Origin: Succinivibrionaceae bacterium UBA3769 | Lineage (GTDB): Bacteria > Pseudomonadota > Gammaproteobacteria > Enterobacterales > Succinivibrionaceae | DNA: 63,347 nucleotides | NCBI GenBank assembly: GCA_002372325.1 | Contig: DFFT01000002.1 | Location: 1 to 63,347, forward strand | Direction of reading: 5' to 3' | Shown here: one piece after another, positions 1 through 7,848 of the stretch | How the letters are laid out: every line of letters starts with the position of its first letter | Position numbering within the stretch: position 1 is the stretch's first letter | The notes under the pieces: model-generated | Databases searched by the model: none | Seen by the model: the letters and a program-made list of their open reading frames with translations, nothing else | Told to the model about the DNA's origin: nothing | Program-made: the position numbers and the translations under genes

Positions 1-179
1 TCAAAAGGATGCGGAAGGGATTTTCTCAGAAGGCTGCCATGAAGAAGGCTCTGGATCTGCTCAGAACTCATGATTACGGCGTCACCGCAGAAGACATAAA
101 GCTTATTCAGGTCGGCATGGTGATATCCCCGGCGCAGAAAAAACTGGTGGAATACCAGATTCTGGATGATAGGACTTAG
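1..179 (+). CDS. 3' end of an unidentified gene (partial)
   Basis: An open frame enters from the left edge and stops at 177-179, giving 58 C-terminal residues that end in EYQILDDRT. The segment is mostly helical and basic, with the stretch TAEDIKLIQVGM near its middle. An in-frame ATG at position 9 exists, but the frame is open to the edge, so the true start is probably outside the window. I do not recognise the family. It converges on pgm, with a bidirectional terminator between them. In E. coli the gene beside pgm is seqA, but this tail does not look like SeqA. Confidence 0.45.
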   Translation, partial: KRMRKGFSQKAAMKKALDLLRTHDYGVTAEDIKLIQVGMVISPAQKKLVEYQILDDRT

Positions 180-340
180 TTCCGGATCTGAAGGAGTTCA
201 GCAATGGCCAAAAGCGTTCTTTCCGACAACCCTGTAAGGTTTGTCCGCTGTAAGGTTTGTCTGATACGTCATGGCTTTGGTGAAAAAAAACTGATTGTTC
301 CTACCTGGCGCAGGGCTGATTTAAAGGATCTTCCCGCAAT

Positions 341-368
341 AAAAAACCGGGGGCTACCCCGGTCTTTT
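341..368. terminator. bidirectional Rho-independent terminator between the left-edge gene and pgm
   Basis: A 7-bp perfect GC-rich stem (346-352 with 357-363, loop GCTA) has six A on its left and a T-rich tract on its right. It can therefore end transcription in both directions. On the minus strand it follows the pgm stop codon by about 50 bases. Confidence 0.8.
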
Positions 369-415
369 CTGAATAATCTGGGCTTTTGCGGCTCAGTCCT
401 GCGTTTCTGTTTGAG

Positions 416-2065
416 CTATACCCCGGCCTTCTTCAAGGCGGCGGCGACGATTTCCTGAGCTTCCTTCTGGATCTGCTTCAGGTGATCCTCGCCTTTGAAG
501 GACTCCATGTAGATCTTGTAGATGGCCTCGGTGCCGCTGGGACGGGCTGCAAACCAGCCGTTCTCGGTTACCACCTTGAGACCGCCCAGAGGAGCTCCGT
601 TTCCGGGAGCCTCGGTGAGCTTGGCAATGATCTTCTCGCCGGCCATGGTCTCAGCCTCCACCAGCGCCGGATCCAGCTTGGAAAGCACCTTCTTCTGCTC
701 GGTGCTGGCCTCGGCGTCCACCCGGTTGTATACGGATTCGCCGAACTTATCCCGGATTTCATTATATAGAGTCTGGGGATCCTTGCCGGTAACCGCCAGA
801 ATTTCCGCAGCCAGGAGACACATGATGATGCCGTCCTTGTCGGTGGTCCAGACCTTGCCGTTACGGCGCAGGAAAGAAGCACCGGCAGATTCCTCGCCCC
901 CGAAGCCGCACTCGCCGGTATAAAGCCCCGGAGAGAACCACTTGAAGCCTACCGGAACCTCTTTAAGGGTGCGTCCGATGCTCCTCACCACTCTGTCAAT
1001 GATGGAAGAGGATACCAGAGTCTTGCCCACGGCGGCGTTCTTGCTCCATTCCGGCCGGTGGGTAAACAGGTACTGAATGGCCACGGCCAGATAATGGTTC
1101 GGATTCATAAGACCGGACTTGCAGACAATGCCGTGCCGATCATAATCCGGGTCATTGGCCACGGCGATGTCGAATTTGTCCTTGAGACTGATCAGACTGG
1201 CCATGGCATAGGGACTGGAGCAGTCCATTCTGATCTTGCCGTCCCGATCCAGCGTCATGAAGCTGAAGGTGGGATCCACGCGGTAGTTCACCACCTCAAT
1301 GTTCAGTCCGTAGGTCTTGGCAATGAGATCCCAGTAGTAAACGCCGGAACCGCCCAGAGGATCCACGCCGATCTTGATGCCGGCCTTCTTAATGGCCTCC
1401 ATGTCGATAATATTGATGAGATCGTCCACATAAGGCTTTCTCATATCCTCCTGCTGCACATTGGGCATAGCCAGAGCTTCCTTGAAGGACACTCTCTTTA
1501 CACCTTTGAGATTCTGCTCCAGGATTTCATTGGCTCTGTCCTGAATCCAGCCGGTGATCTCGGTGCCGGCAGGGCCGCCGTTCACCGGATTGTACTTGAT
1601 ACCGCCATCCGTGGGAGGATTGTGGGAGGGGGTAATAACGATGCCGTCTGCCAGATCCGCGGTACGGCCATCGTTATAGGTCAGTATCTGGTGAGAAATT
1701 ACCGGAGTGGGAGTATAGCCAAAATCCTTTTCAATTCTCACCTGACAGCCGTTGGCGGCCAGCACCTCCACCGCAGTGGCCAGAGCGGCCTCGGACAGCG
1801 CATGAGTATCCATTCCCACAAAAATCGGGCCGGTAACGCCCTCCTTGGCCCGGTATTCGGCGATAGCCTGACTTACCGCAAGAATGTGAGACTCGGTAAA
1901 TGCGGAATTGAATGAACTTCCGCGATGTCCTGAGGTACCGAAGGTCACCCGTTCTTCTGCCTTGGACATATCGGGCTTGTTAAGGTAGTAAGCCGTCATG
2001 AGACGGGGAATGTTGGTGAGATCTTCCAATCGGGCAGGTTTGCCGGCAAGGGGATGTAAAGCCAT
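416..2065 (-). CDS. pgm: alpha-D-glucose-phosphate-specific phosphoglucomutase
   Basis: Interconverts glucose 1-phosphate and glucose 6-phosphate in the cytoplasm, linking glycogen and sugar-nucleotide synthesis to glycolysis. The 549-residue product aligns along its whole length with E. coli Pgm (546 aa, from memory). Visible motifs are FGTSGHRG near the N-terminus, the phosphoserine loop TPSHNPP with Ser147, the metal-binding loop DPDYDRHG starting at Asp305, the sugar-binding GEESAG, and the phosphate-binding PSGT near the C-terminus. I chose the ATG at 2065 (MALHPLAGKP) over an in-frame ATG 33 bases upstream, because it matches the family N-terminus and has an AGGA sequence about 8 bases ahead. 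It ends at a bidirectional terminator. The 250 bases upstream of it hold only its promoter region. Confidence 0.98.
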   Translation of the reverse strand: MALHPLAGKPARLEDLTNIPRLMTAYYLNKPDMSKAEERVTFGTSGHRGSSFNSAFTESHILAVSQAIAEYRAKEGVTGPIFVGMDTHALSEAALATAVEVLAANGCQVRIEKDFGYTPTPVISHQILTYNDGRTADLADGIVITPSHNPPTDGGIKYNPVNGGPAGTEITGWIQDRANEILEQNLKGVKRVSFKEALAMPNVQQEDMRKPYVDDLINIIDMEAIKKAGIKIGVDPLGGSGVYYWDLIAKTYGLNIEVVNYRVDPTFSFMTLDRDGKIRMDCSSPYAMASLISLKDKFDIAVANDPDYDRHGIVCKSGLMNPNHYLAVAIQYLFTHRPEWSKNAAVGKTLVSSSIIDRVVRSIGRTLKEVPVGFKWFSPGLYTGECGFGGEESAGASFLRRNGKVWTTDKDGIIMCLLAAEILAVTGKDPQTLYNEIRDKFGESVYNRVDAEASTEQKKVLSKLDPALVEAETMAGEKIIAKLTEAPGNGAPLGGLKVVTENGWFAARPSGTEAIYKIYMESFKGEDHLKQIQKEAQEIVAAALKKAGV

Positions 2066-2312
2066 GTTTGATCCTTGAAAAATAATTCTTCTCTTCAATC
2101 AGTAAACTTTCAGTCAAATTCCGCGGTGTAAAAGCCTTCTCGAAAAAAAAAGGTTTTCAGAGTTTTTGCTAGTGTTAAATATATCACATTTGCAGCTGGC
2201 TGTAACATAGTCACCCGACCACGCCACATCAAAAATATCGTTTTTCTTATGAAAAGTCCGGACTTGCACACAAATTCATGCAGAGCTTTCCTGAAAACCT
2301 TCCTCAGCCCTT

Positions 2313-2999
2313 TCAGTCATTGTCCTGAACGGAAACGCGGGTCTTCCGCTCCCAGCCGGCTTCTTCCATATTATGGACGTTTTCCCGTTCCTGAGAGAGC
2401 TTTACCGGAGCTCCCCCGTCATCATCCTCCAGCACAAAATCCTCTCCGGCATGAGCTCTGGGGTAAAGATTCCCGGCGCATTCCTCAAAGCAGATCTGCG
2501 CTCCGGATGAAAAGTGATCCGCGAGAATGACAAAGGTTTCCTCGAATTCCTCTCCGTCCTCAACCTCAGAAGAAGCCCGGCAGTACTCGCTGAGATCCCT
2601 GATGAACTCCCGGGCCTCCCGGGAAAGCTCGCTGTCCTTCTTCTTGTTCTTCCGGAGAGAAAATCCGGTAATGAAGCCGTGGGCCAGCTCAATCAGGGCG
2701 GCCGCCCTCTCGGAAGCCAGGCTCCCGTCTCCCGGCAGCAGAAGGTGCATCCCCTCGCCGGAAAGATACTGTTCAATAATGCCGCTTACTGTCTCTCTCT
2801 GCCAGGTGCGGGCATTGCGGGGCATGGGCTCGCCGTCATTGATGAGATTCAGGGTCAGTTCCTCGAAATCCCGGCCGTCCTCCCGGTAGCCGCCGGCAAT
2901 GAGGCCCATAAGAAGACCGTAGACATCGGCAGGCGAACCGTAGATTCCGGCTCCGCGCAAAAGCTCCAGAGAGTCATTGTAGTTGAGCGCAATTTGCAT
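2313..2999 (-). CDS. ygfB: UPF0149 family protein YgfB
   Basis: A 228-residue acidic, all-helical protein of the YgfB/YecA (UPF0149) family. Recognisable features are the N-terminal ADVYGLLMGLIAGG helix, which corresponds to E. coli YgfB PAEMHGLISGMICGG, and the central YLSGEGMHLLLPGDGSLASERAAAL block followed by a GFITGFSL helix. The C-terminal 50 residues (DDDGGAPVK onward) are longer and more polar than in E. coli YgfB and look disordered. The family is small and cytoplasmic; in Pseudomonas, YgfB affects beta-lactamase induction (established elsewhere, not visible here). The start at 2999 has a GGAG about 10 bases upstream. It is divergent from suhB. Confidence 0.85.
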   Translation of the reverse strand: MQIALNYNDSLELLRGAGIYGSPADVYGLLMGLIAGGYREDGRDFEELTLNLINDGEPMPRNARTWQRETVSGIIEQYLSGEGMHLLLPGDGSLASERAAALIELAHGFITGFSLRKNKKKDSELSREAREFIRDLSEYCRASSEVEDGEEFEETFVILADHFSSGAQICFEECAGNLYPRAHAGEDFVLEDDDGGAPVKLSQERENVHNMEEAGWERKTRVSVQDND

Positions 3000-3129
3000 A
3001 GGGGTAATTCTCCGTAAGTGGCAGGTATTCAGGTTTTCCGCATTGTTGCCGCAATGTTTCCGTATTGCCGCGGCAGCGTTCCCGCATCATGGCCGCATTA
3101 TAAAGCATCTCAAAAAATCTGAGTATAAT

Positions 3130-3159
3130 TTGCTCAGGATCACATTATTCATGTATAAT
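3130..3159 (+). promoter_or_regulatory. sigma-70-like promoter for suhB
   Basis: TTGCTC at 3130-3135 and a perfect TATAAT at 3154-3159 are separated by 18 bases, about 70 bases upstream of the suhB start. A second TATAAT lies at 3124-3129. Confidence 0.6.
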
Positions 3160-3228
3160 TCTCTCCGGTGGTCAATTACTGACCATGCGATCTTTAACCC
3201 ATCAGCAATCAGCATTCGAGTTACCATC

Positions 3229-4074
3229 ATGGAATCAGCATCCAAAGATACCCGCGGCTCCTTTGCCGCAAAAAAGACTCCGGCTACTCCGAAAGGACTT
3301 TTAGGCATCGCTGTGCGAGCCGCCCGCGCCGCCGGGGAAATCATCAACAGAAACTTTGAAGACCGGGATCATATTACCGTGCAGGAAAAAGCCAAGGATG
3401 ATCTGGTATCCAATGTGGATCAGGAATGCGAGATCGCCATCAGAAAGGTGATCGCCCGCTACTACCCCGAACACGGCGTTCTGGCCGAAGAAAGCGGCTA
3501 TTCCCAGGCCGGTCAGGATTCAGATTATCTCTGGGTCATCGATCCCATCGACGGCACCGCCAATTTCCTCAAGGGCATTCCCCATGTGGCGGTTTCCATC
3601 GGCATTAAAATCAAAGGCATTACCTCCGTGGGCGTGGTCTACGATCCCATCAGAAACGAAATGTTCACTGCCGCCAAGGGCGAGGGAGCCATTCTTAACA
3701 ATAAGAAAATCCGGGTAAGCGACCTTAAGACTCTTGACACCGGGATTTTTGCCACCGCCTTCCCCTTCAGACAGCGGCAGCATATGGAGCATTACCGGAA
3801 AATTCTCACCCGGGTCATGGATCGCTGCTCCGATATCCGGAGAGCCGGAGCCGCCAGTCTGGATCTGGCCTATGTGGCCGCCGGCCGCATGGACGGCTAC
3901 TTTGAGCTCTGTCTCAAGCCCTGGGATTTCTGCGCCGGCGAGCTTCTGGTACGCGAGGCCGGGGGCATCATCACCGATTTCGAAGGCAAGCCCGAATATG
4001 CCAAAAACGGCAACATCGTTGCGGCCAATCCCTACATCATTCAGCATCTTCTCCGGGAAATCAAGGCCGTCTGA
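3229..4074 (+). CDS. suhB: inositol-1-monophosphatase family protein SuhB
   Basis: A 281-residue Mg-dependent phosphatase-fold protein. In E. coli, SuhB hydrolyses myo-inositol monophosphate but matters mainly as an RNA-polymerase-associated factor in rRNA antitermination. The metal-binding residues are in place: AEESG (Glu87-Glu88), WVIDPIDGT (Asp105, Asp108) and WDFCAGELLV (Asp233). I chose the ATG at 3229 (MESASKD) although the frame is open upstream, because the upstream codons do not resemble the family. Even so the protein has about 15 more N-terminal residues than E. coli SuhB before the conserved GIAVRAARAAG helix. It has its own promoter and terminator, so it is probably monocistronic. 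Confidence 0.95.
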   Translation: MESASKDTRGSFAAKKTPATPKGLLGIAVRAARAAGEIINRNFEDRDHITVQEKAKDDLVSNVDQECEIAIRKVIARYYPEHGVLAEESGYSQAGQDSDYLWVIDPIDGTANFLKGIPHVAVSIGIKIKGITSVGVVYDPIRNEMFTAAKGEGAILNNKKIRVSDLKTLDTGIFATAFPFRQRQHMEHYRKILTRVMDRCSDIRRAGAASLDLAYVAAGRMDGYFELCLKPWDFCAGELLVREAGGIITDFEGKPEYAKNGNIVAANPYIIQHLLREIKAV

Positions 4075-4102
4075 GGATTTCCGGCCTGCCCCTGACTCCA
4101 AG

Positions 4103-4134
4103 CCGGCAGCGATCTTCTCCGCAGCCGGTTTTTT
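4103..4134 (+). terminator. Rho-independent terminator of suhB
   Basis: CCGGC at 4103-4107 pairs with GCCGG at 4124-4128, with an inner GCG/CGC pairing, followed by six T (4129-4134). Confidence 0.8.
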
Positions 4135-4193
4135 ATGGCGTTTTTTTACCGATCTTTTTCCCTTTCCCGGGCTTTCCGTTCCGGACTCCCCTG

Positions 4194-5882
4194 CTATGAC
4201 ACCGTCCGGGCGATTATCTGGGCAAAAAGCTTCTGGAGAAGCGGGGGCACCGCCCTGCGGCCCCGTTTCCGGGCCTCGTCCACAATGGCCAGAGCCATGC
4301 CGGGCTTGGTCATTTTTTTCAGGGCGACTTCAATGATCCGGCCTTCGGTTTCCGAGCGGCTGGTAAGACGGGAGGCCTTCCGGTAAACTTCTTCAAACCC
4401 GTTCTCAAACAGAAAGTGCTCAATGTCGCTGCACGGCAGCAGAGTTACCTGGTTGCCGCCGCCGGCGTGAGAAGCCTGACTGGCATACTTGATCCCCGCC
4501 TCGTCGCCGTCCGCGATAAGATGCCAGACGATGCCCAGCTGACTGGCCAGCTTGATAAGCGGGGCCGCTCCGCACTGGGCGTATTCCACGAGACGCACCC
4601 CCTCCGCCGGGAGGGAGAGCCCCAGAATGGAGGCGAATTCGTTCAGAAGCCAGATTTCCGTCTCCCCTTCCACAAAGACCCAGGAACGGGCAAAAAGCGT
4701 CATGGGGCGGTTAAGGCGGATATGGAAGGCGATTTTTCTGAGATCATCGCTGGTAAACTTCCTTTCGTCTACCTGATGGCAGCAGGTCATATCGGATTTC
4801 CGGGCGCAGCGTCTGATATCCTCAAGACTTACCGTGGTGAGAATATCCCCGGAATTGGTGGTGATAATCTGCTGCATGGGAAGAAGATCCAGAATATTCC
4901 AGACGTTAAAAAGCACCGTGGGATGGAGCCGGCTTTCAATATCCTCAAAGATCACAATGGGCTTGGCCAGCCGATCGATGCGGCGTCCTCCGGTGGCATC
5001 CAGGAGGGATCCGGCAATATAGCCCAGCAGGATGCGCACCTCCCGGGGACTGGAATTCCTGATGAGCTTTTTAAGAGAGCCCAGGGATTCGTTGGATATG
5101 GGCCGGGCCACAATCTCGTTTAAGGTGCGGCGCCTCCGGCCGGTTCTTTTGCCCATAAGAGGCGGTATAAATGAAAAGTAATGCTCAAACAGGATATTGA
5201 TGGCATCGATCCCTTCTCTGACCGTCTTCACCGGGATCACCTCCCCGTCGGTGGCGCTTACCGCCCGAAAAAGCTCCATCAGCTTCTCCTGGCTGGCGGC
5301 GGGAGGCGCCAGAGGATCCCCGTCATCCGGAACGGGAACGTCGGTTCTGTCGGTAATGGCCACCTGCCGGCTGTCCCGGATCCGGAATACCGGACTCAGC
5401 CCCAGAAGACAGCGCACCTGTCTCATGGTATTAATATTCATGAGAACACCGTTCCGATCCAGAAAGCCGTGAGTGGTAAAAATGGTGCCGTTGGCATTCA
5501 TGGTGGCTCCGGCATAATAATAAACCCGGCAGAAGGAATCCTTCCCCCGCACCCAGCAGGGCTTGAGCCGGCTCAGCTTCATAGTGCTCATGGCGGAACC
5601 GAGATGCCCCTCCCGGAAGGTCAGCACAAAGCTGAGCTGCCGTTCCCGGGGGGCGGCTTCGCCCCGGCGGTACTCCTCCCGGTATTCCTGATAATCCTTA
5701 TGAAAATCCTCCTCGGTGAACTCATAGGGAATATCGCCGTTTCCCAGAAGCGAGGCCAGGCCCCGGAGCAGGGAGGTTTTGCCCCAGGAGTTCTCGCCGA
5801 TAAACACAGTTTTTTTATTGAAGGCCGCGGACATTCTCGAAATACCGCGGTAGTTCTTTATTTCTATGCGTTCCAGAAACAT
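4194..5882 (-). CDS. ybjD: OLD-family ATPase/TOPRIM nuclease YbjD
   Basis: A 562-residue protein collinear with E. coli YbjD (DUF2813). It has an SMC/RecF-like ABC ATPase head with Walker A GENSWGKTS (residues 29-37), a split ATPase with Walker B-like IVIFEDIESRLHP, then the signature region ITTNSGDIL. A C-terminal TOPRIM domain follows, with the conserved glutamate in FVEGETE (Glu405) and the acidic pair in DGDEAG (Asp458, Asp460). OLD proteins are ATP-driven nucleases, some acting in phage defence. This lineage is a widespread chromosomal, single-gene class whose role is unsettled. It ends about 60 bases from the suhB terminator and converges on suhB. Confidence 0.92.
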   Translation of the reverse strand: MFLERIEIKNYRGISRMSAAFNKKTVFIGENSWGKTSLLRGLASLLGNGDIPYEFTEEDFHKDYQEYREEYRRGEAAPRERQLSFVLTFREGHLGSAMSTMKLSRLKPCWVRGKDSFCRVYYYAGATMNANGTIFTTHGFLDRNGVLMNINTMRQVRCLLGLSPVFRIRDSRQVAITDRTDVPVPDDGDPLAPPAASQEKLMELFRAVSATDGEVIPVKTVREGIDAINILFEHYFSFIPPLMGKRTGRRRRTLNEIVARPISNESLGSLKKLIRNSSPREVRILLGYIAGSLLDATGGRRIDRLAKPIVIFEDIESRLHPTVLFNVWNILDLLPMQQIITTNSGDILTTVSLEDIRRCARKSDMTCCHQVDERKFTSDDLRKIAFHIRLNRPMTLFARSWVFVEGETEIWLLNEFASILGLSLPAEGVRLVEYAQCGAAPLIKLASQLGIVWHLIADGDEAGIKYASQASHAGGGNQVTLLPCSDIEHFLFENGFEEVYRKASRLTSRSETEGRIIEVALKKMTKPGMALAIVDEARKRGRRAVPPLLQKLFAQIIARTVS

Positions 5883-6282
5883 ATTTCATCCAGAGATTTT
5901 TGCGGTTCCCGGAGGCATGGCAGACTGAAGAAAGCAGAGACCGGGAATGCTGAGAAAGGGGTTTCAGATATTTTATCACTCTCCGGCGCCGTTTGATGAG
6001 CCGGATTTGGTTCCGGAAACTCCGGCTCCGCCTGTTTTCCGGGCCGGAGCCTGTCTTTTCATCAGGCAGAAAATCGCCGGCTCCCGGAAAAGCTCCCGGC
6101 CCCTAAAAAAAATCACAGGTTTTCCTGCCTTATTTCTTAAAAATCAACGGCAATTTTGATATACTTCTCAGAGTACTGAGAACGGTACCGGCAGCGTCGG
6201 GTTTTACGAATGGGATTGCCTGTCTGCCGCAGTTTTTGGAGAAACGAAAACGGATTTTCCACCCGGACCCATTAAGGTAATC
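5883..6282. other. intergenic region, divergent promoters for ybjD and csgI
   Basis: 400 bases without a convincing gene. A TATACT-like -10 (about 6159) precedes an imperfect palindrome CTCAGAGTACTGAG, which could belong to the csgI promoter. An open frame at 5947-6159 has no family resemblance and unlikely composition. Confidence 0.4.
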
Positions 6283-7104
6283 ATGAAGATTTTTTCATCT
6301 ATTTTAGCCGGCGCCGTCCTGCTGGGGATGTCCCTGACCGCCGGAGCCGCCACCTTTGCCACCCCTAAGAATTACAGCATCATCATAGTGGACGGAGCCA
6401 AGACCAGCAGCCTCATATCTGACACCAGAGAGATTGAACTCGCTCCCGGTCAGCATCAGATCGTGGTTTTTTTCAAAGGTCTTTTCAAGCATGGCGGGGA
6501 TCAGATTATCGCCACGGCTTCAGATCCCATAGTCATCAATATTCCGGATATTCAGGAAAACGACTCCATTACCTTTACTTACCCCCGCATCCGTGATTAC
6601 AACAGCGCTCAGGACTTTGCCGATCACCAGACCATCACCATCACCAACAACGGCGAAAGCGTCTCCAAGGACAAGGCTTCCTACTTTATCCTCCAGTCTG
6701 ACAAGGGATTTCAGCTGGATCGGGATTTTCTGACCGAGCTGAATTCTCTGGGACTGCTCTATGTTTCTCCGGAAAACACCGTAAAGCAGAACCGGAACGA
6801 TCAGAAGCTTTCCAGCTGCCGGGACAGCGGCTTCAAGGACTGCCCTGACACCATTAAATCCACCGCCGAGGCCAGAAACACCTATCTCCAGAACAGCGAA
6901 GGGAAGAACCTGCAGTCTCCTGAGGGCATCCCCATGACCCCGGAAGCCGGGCTGCCCCAGAAGCCCAAGACTGACACTCAAAATCAGCCCGCAGTAAATG
7001 CCGTTCAGGTTAATCAGCAGATGCTGGACGGTCTGAAGTCAATCTATAACAGCGCGGATCCGGCTACCAGAAAGGCCTTCCGGGAATGGCTTAACAAGAA
7101 CTGA
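6283..7104 (+). CDS. csgI: DUF2057 family periplasmic protein (YccT/CsgI-like)
   Basis: A 273-residue exported protein. It has a clear signal peptide (KIFSSILAGAVLLGMSLTAGA, cleavage after AGA), then the DUF2057 beta-rich domain recognisable from IIIVDGAKTSSL...IELAPGQHQIVV, which corresponds to E. coli YccT LLVLDGKKVSSSL...IELDNGPHQLVF. It ends in the family-typical ADPATRKAFREWLNKN. In E. coli, YccT/CsgI is a periplasmic inhibitor of curli subunit polymerisation. No curli genes are in this window, so that role is only a family inference. The middle (residues 170-240) is a longer, low-complexity linker rich in Q, P, N and K. AAGG precedes the start. Confidence 0.82.
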   Translation: MKIFSSILAGAVLLGMSLTAGAATFATPKNYSIIIVDGAKTSSLISDTREIELAPGQHQIVVFFKGLFKHGGDQIIATASDPIVINIPDIQENDSITFTYPRIRDYNSAQDFADHQTITITNNGESVSKDKASYFILQSDKGFQLDRDFLTELNSLGLLYVSPENTVKQNRNDQKLSSCRDSGFKDCPDTIKSTAEARNTYLQNSEGKNLQSPEGIPMTPEAGLPQKPKTDTQNQPAVNAVQVNQQMLDGLKSIYNSADPATRKAFREWLNKN

Positions 7105-7143
7105 CCAGATCCGGGAACTTAATGGCTTCCCTTTATGCCTCAG

Positions 7144-7172
7144 GGCGCGGCTTAACGGCTGCGCCTTTTTTT
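7144..7172 (+). terminator. Rho-independent terminator of csgI
   Basis: GGCGC (7144-7148) pairs with GCGCC (7161-7165), extended inward by G-U/G-C pairs, followed by seven T. Confidence 0.8.
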
Positions 7173-7359
7173 GTCTGACACCGCATAAGATGGAGATTAG
7201 CCGGAAAGGACTTGCCTGCTGACTGAAGAGGAAAAGCCCCGCATACGGAAGAATAACCGGCGGAAAACAGGAAAGAGGCTCTGACGAAAAAGCAGGAATG
7301 AACGGAACCGGGAAAAGAGTCCCGGCAGCCGGGAATTCTCTCCCCCTGCCAAACAATTT

Positions 7360-7788
7360 TTACGCCCCGCTGCTGAGCTCCGCGCATGCGGCAAAAATCC
7401 GCTTTCTGCTTTCAATGCCGTAAAAGGTAAGACGCCTTATCAGCAATTCCAGAGCCGCCCTGAGATCATCATGACTGCATTTAAGATCCGGAGAGGACAG
7501 GATCTCCACCGTCAGTTCCGGCAGGTTGATCCCGATGCGGAAGCTGTCCGGCAGAAAATCCGCGTCATTCAGGCTGAGAATGGTTTTCTGGAGATCCTTG
7601 AAGGCGGGCTGGTACAGATCCTCGATCTCCATAATGATTCCCGAAACTGAAAGCCGGTTCTGCTCCTTATCACAGGCCAGGGGCACATGCATGTCGTTAA
7701 GATCATTTTCAGAAATGCCGGTTTCCGGATTCAGCGGACGGAGCGGCATTTCGCACTTTGCAAATATTTCATTCAGACTTTCAGTCAT
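7360..7788 (-). CDS. small acidic protein, possible CesT-like secretion chaperone
   Basis: 142 residues, acidic, no signal peptide and no membrane segment. Helix-strand order (LNEIF helix, HVPLACD strand, LSVSGIIMEI strand, FKDLQKTIL helix, FRIGINL strand, DDLRAALELLIRR helix) resembles the alpha/beta fold of class I type III secretion chaperones, but the usual GxGGA/LALNP block is weak. It lies 60 bases downstream of, and on the same strand as, the broken gene at 7849-9846, the usual place for a cognate chaperone. The call rests on size, charge, topology and context. An unrelated small cytoplasmic protein remains possible. Confidence 0.4.
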   Translation of the reverse strand: MTESLNEIFAKCEMPLRPLNPETGISENDLNDMHVPLACDKEQNRLSVSGIIMEIEDLYQPAFKDLQKTILSLNDADFLPDSFRIGINLPELTVEILSSPDLKCSHDDLRAALELLIRRLTFYGIESRKRIFAACAELSSGA

Positions 7789-7848
7789 TTCAGTTTTCCT
7801 CTTTCCTCTGCCTCCGGCTTATGATTACGCCGGAGGCCTTGGCGACTA

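Noticed and set aside
1..179. Left-edge gene as seqA (E. coli neighbour of pgm)
   Set aside because: Orientation is convergent with pgm and the C-terminal residues do not match SeqA.
204..458. Open frame between the left-edge gene and pgm
   Set aside because: It runs through the bidirectional terminator and into the pgm 3' end, and its composition is not protein-like.
1058..1915. Long open frame opposite pgm
   Set aside because: It lies wholly antisense to a well-conserved gene and its translation resembles no protein.
2983..3228. N-terminal extension of suhB to 2983
   Set aside because: The added residues cover the promoter and do not resemble the family.
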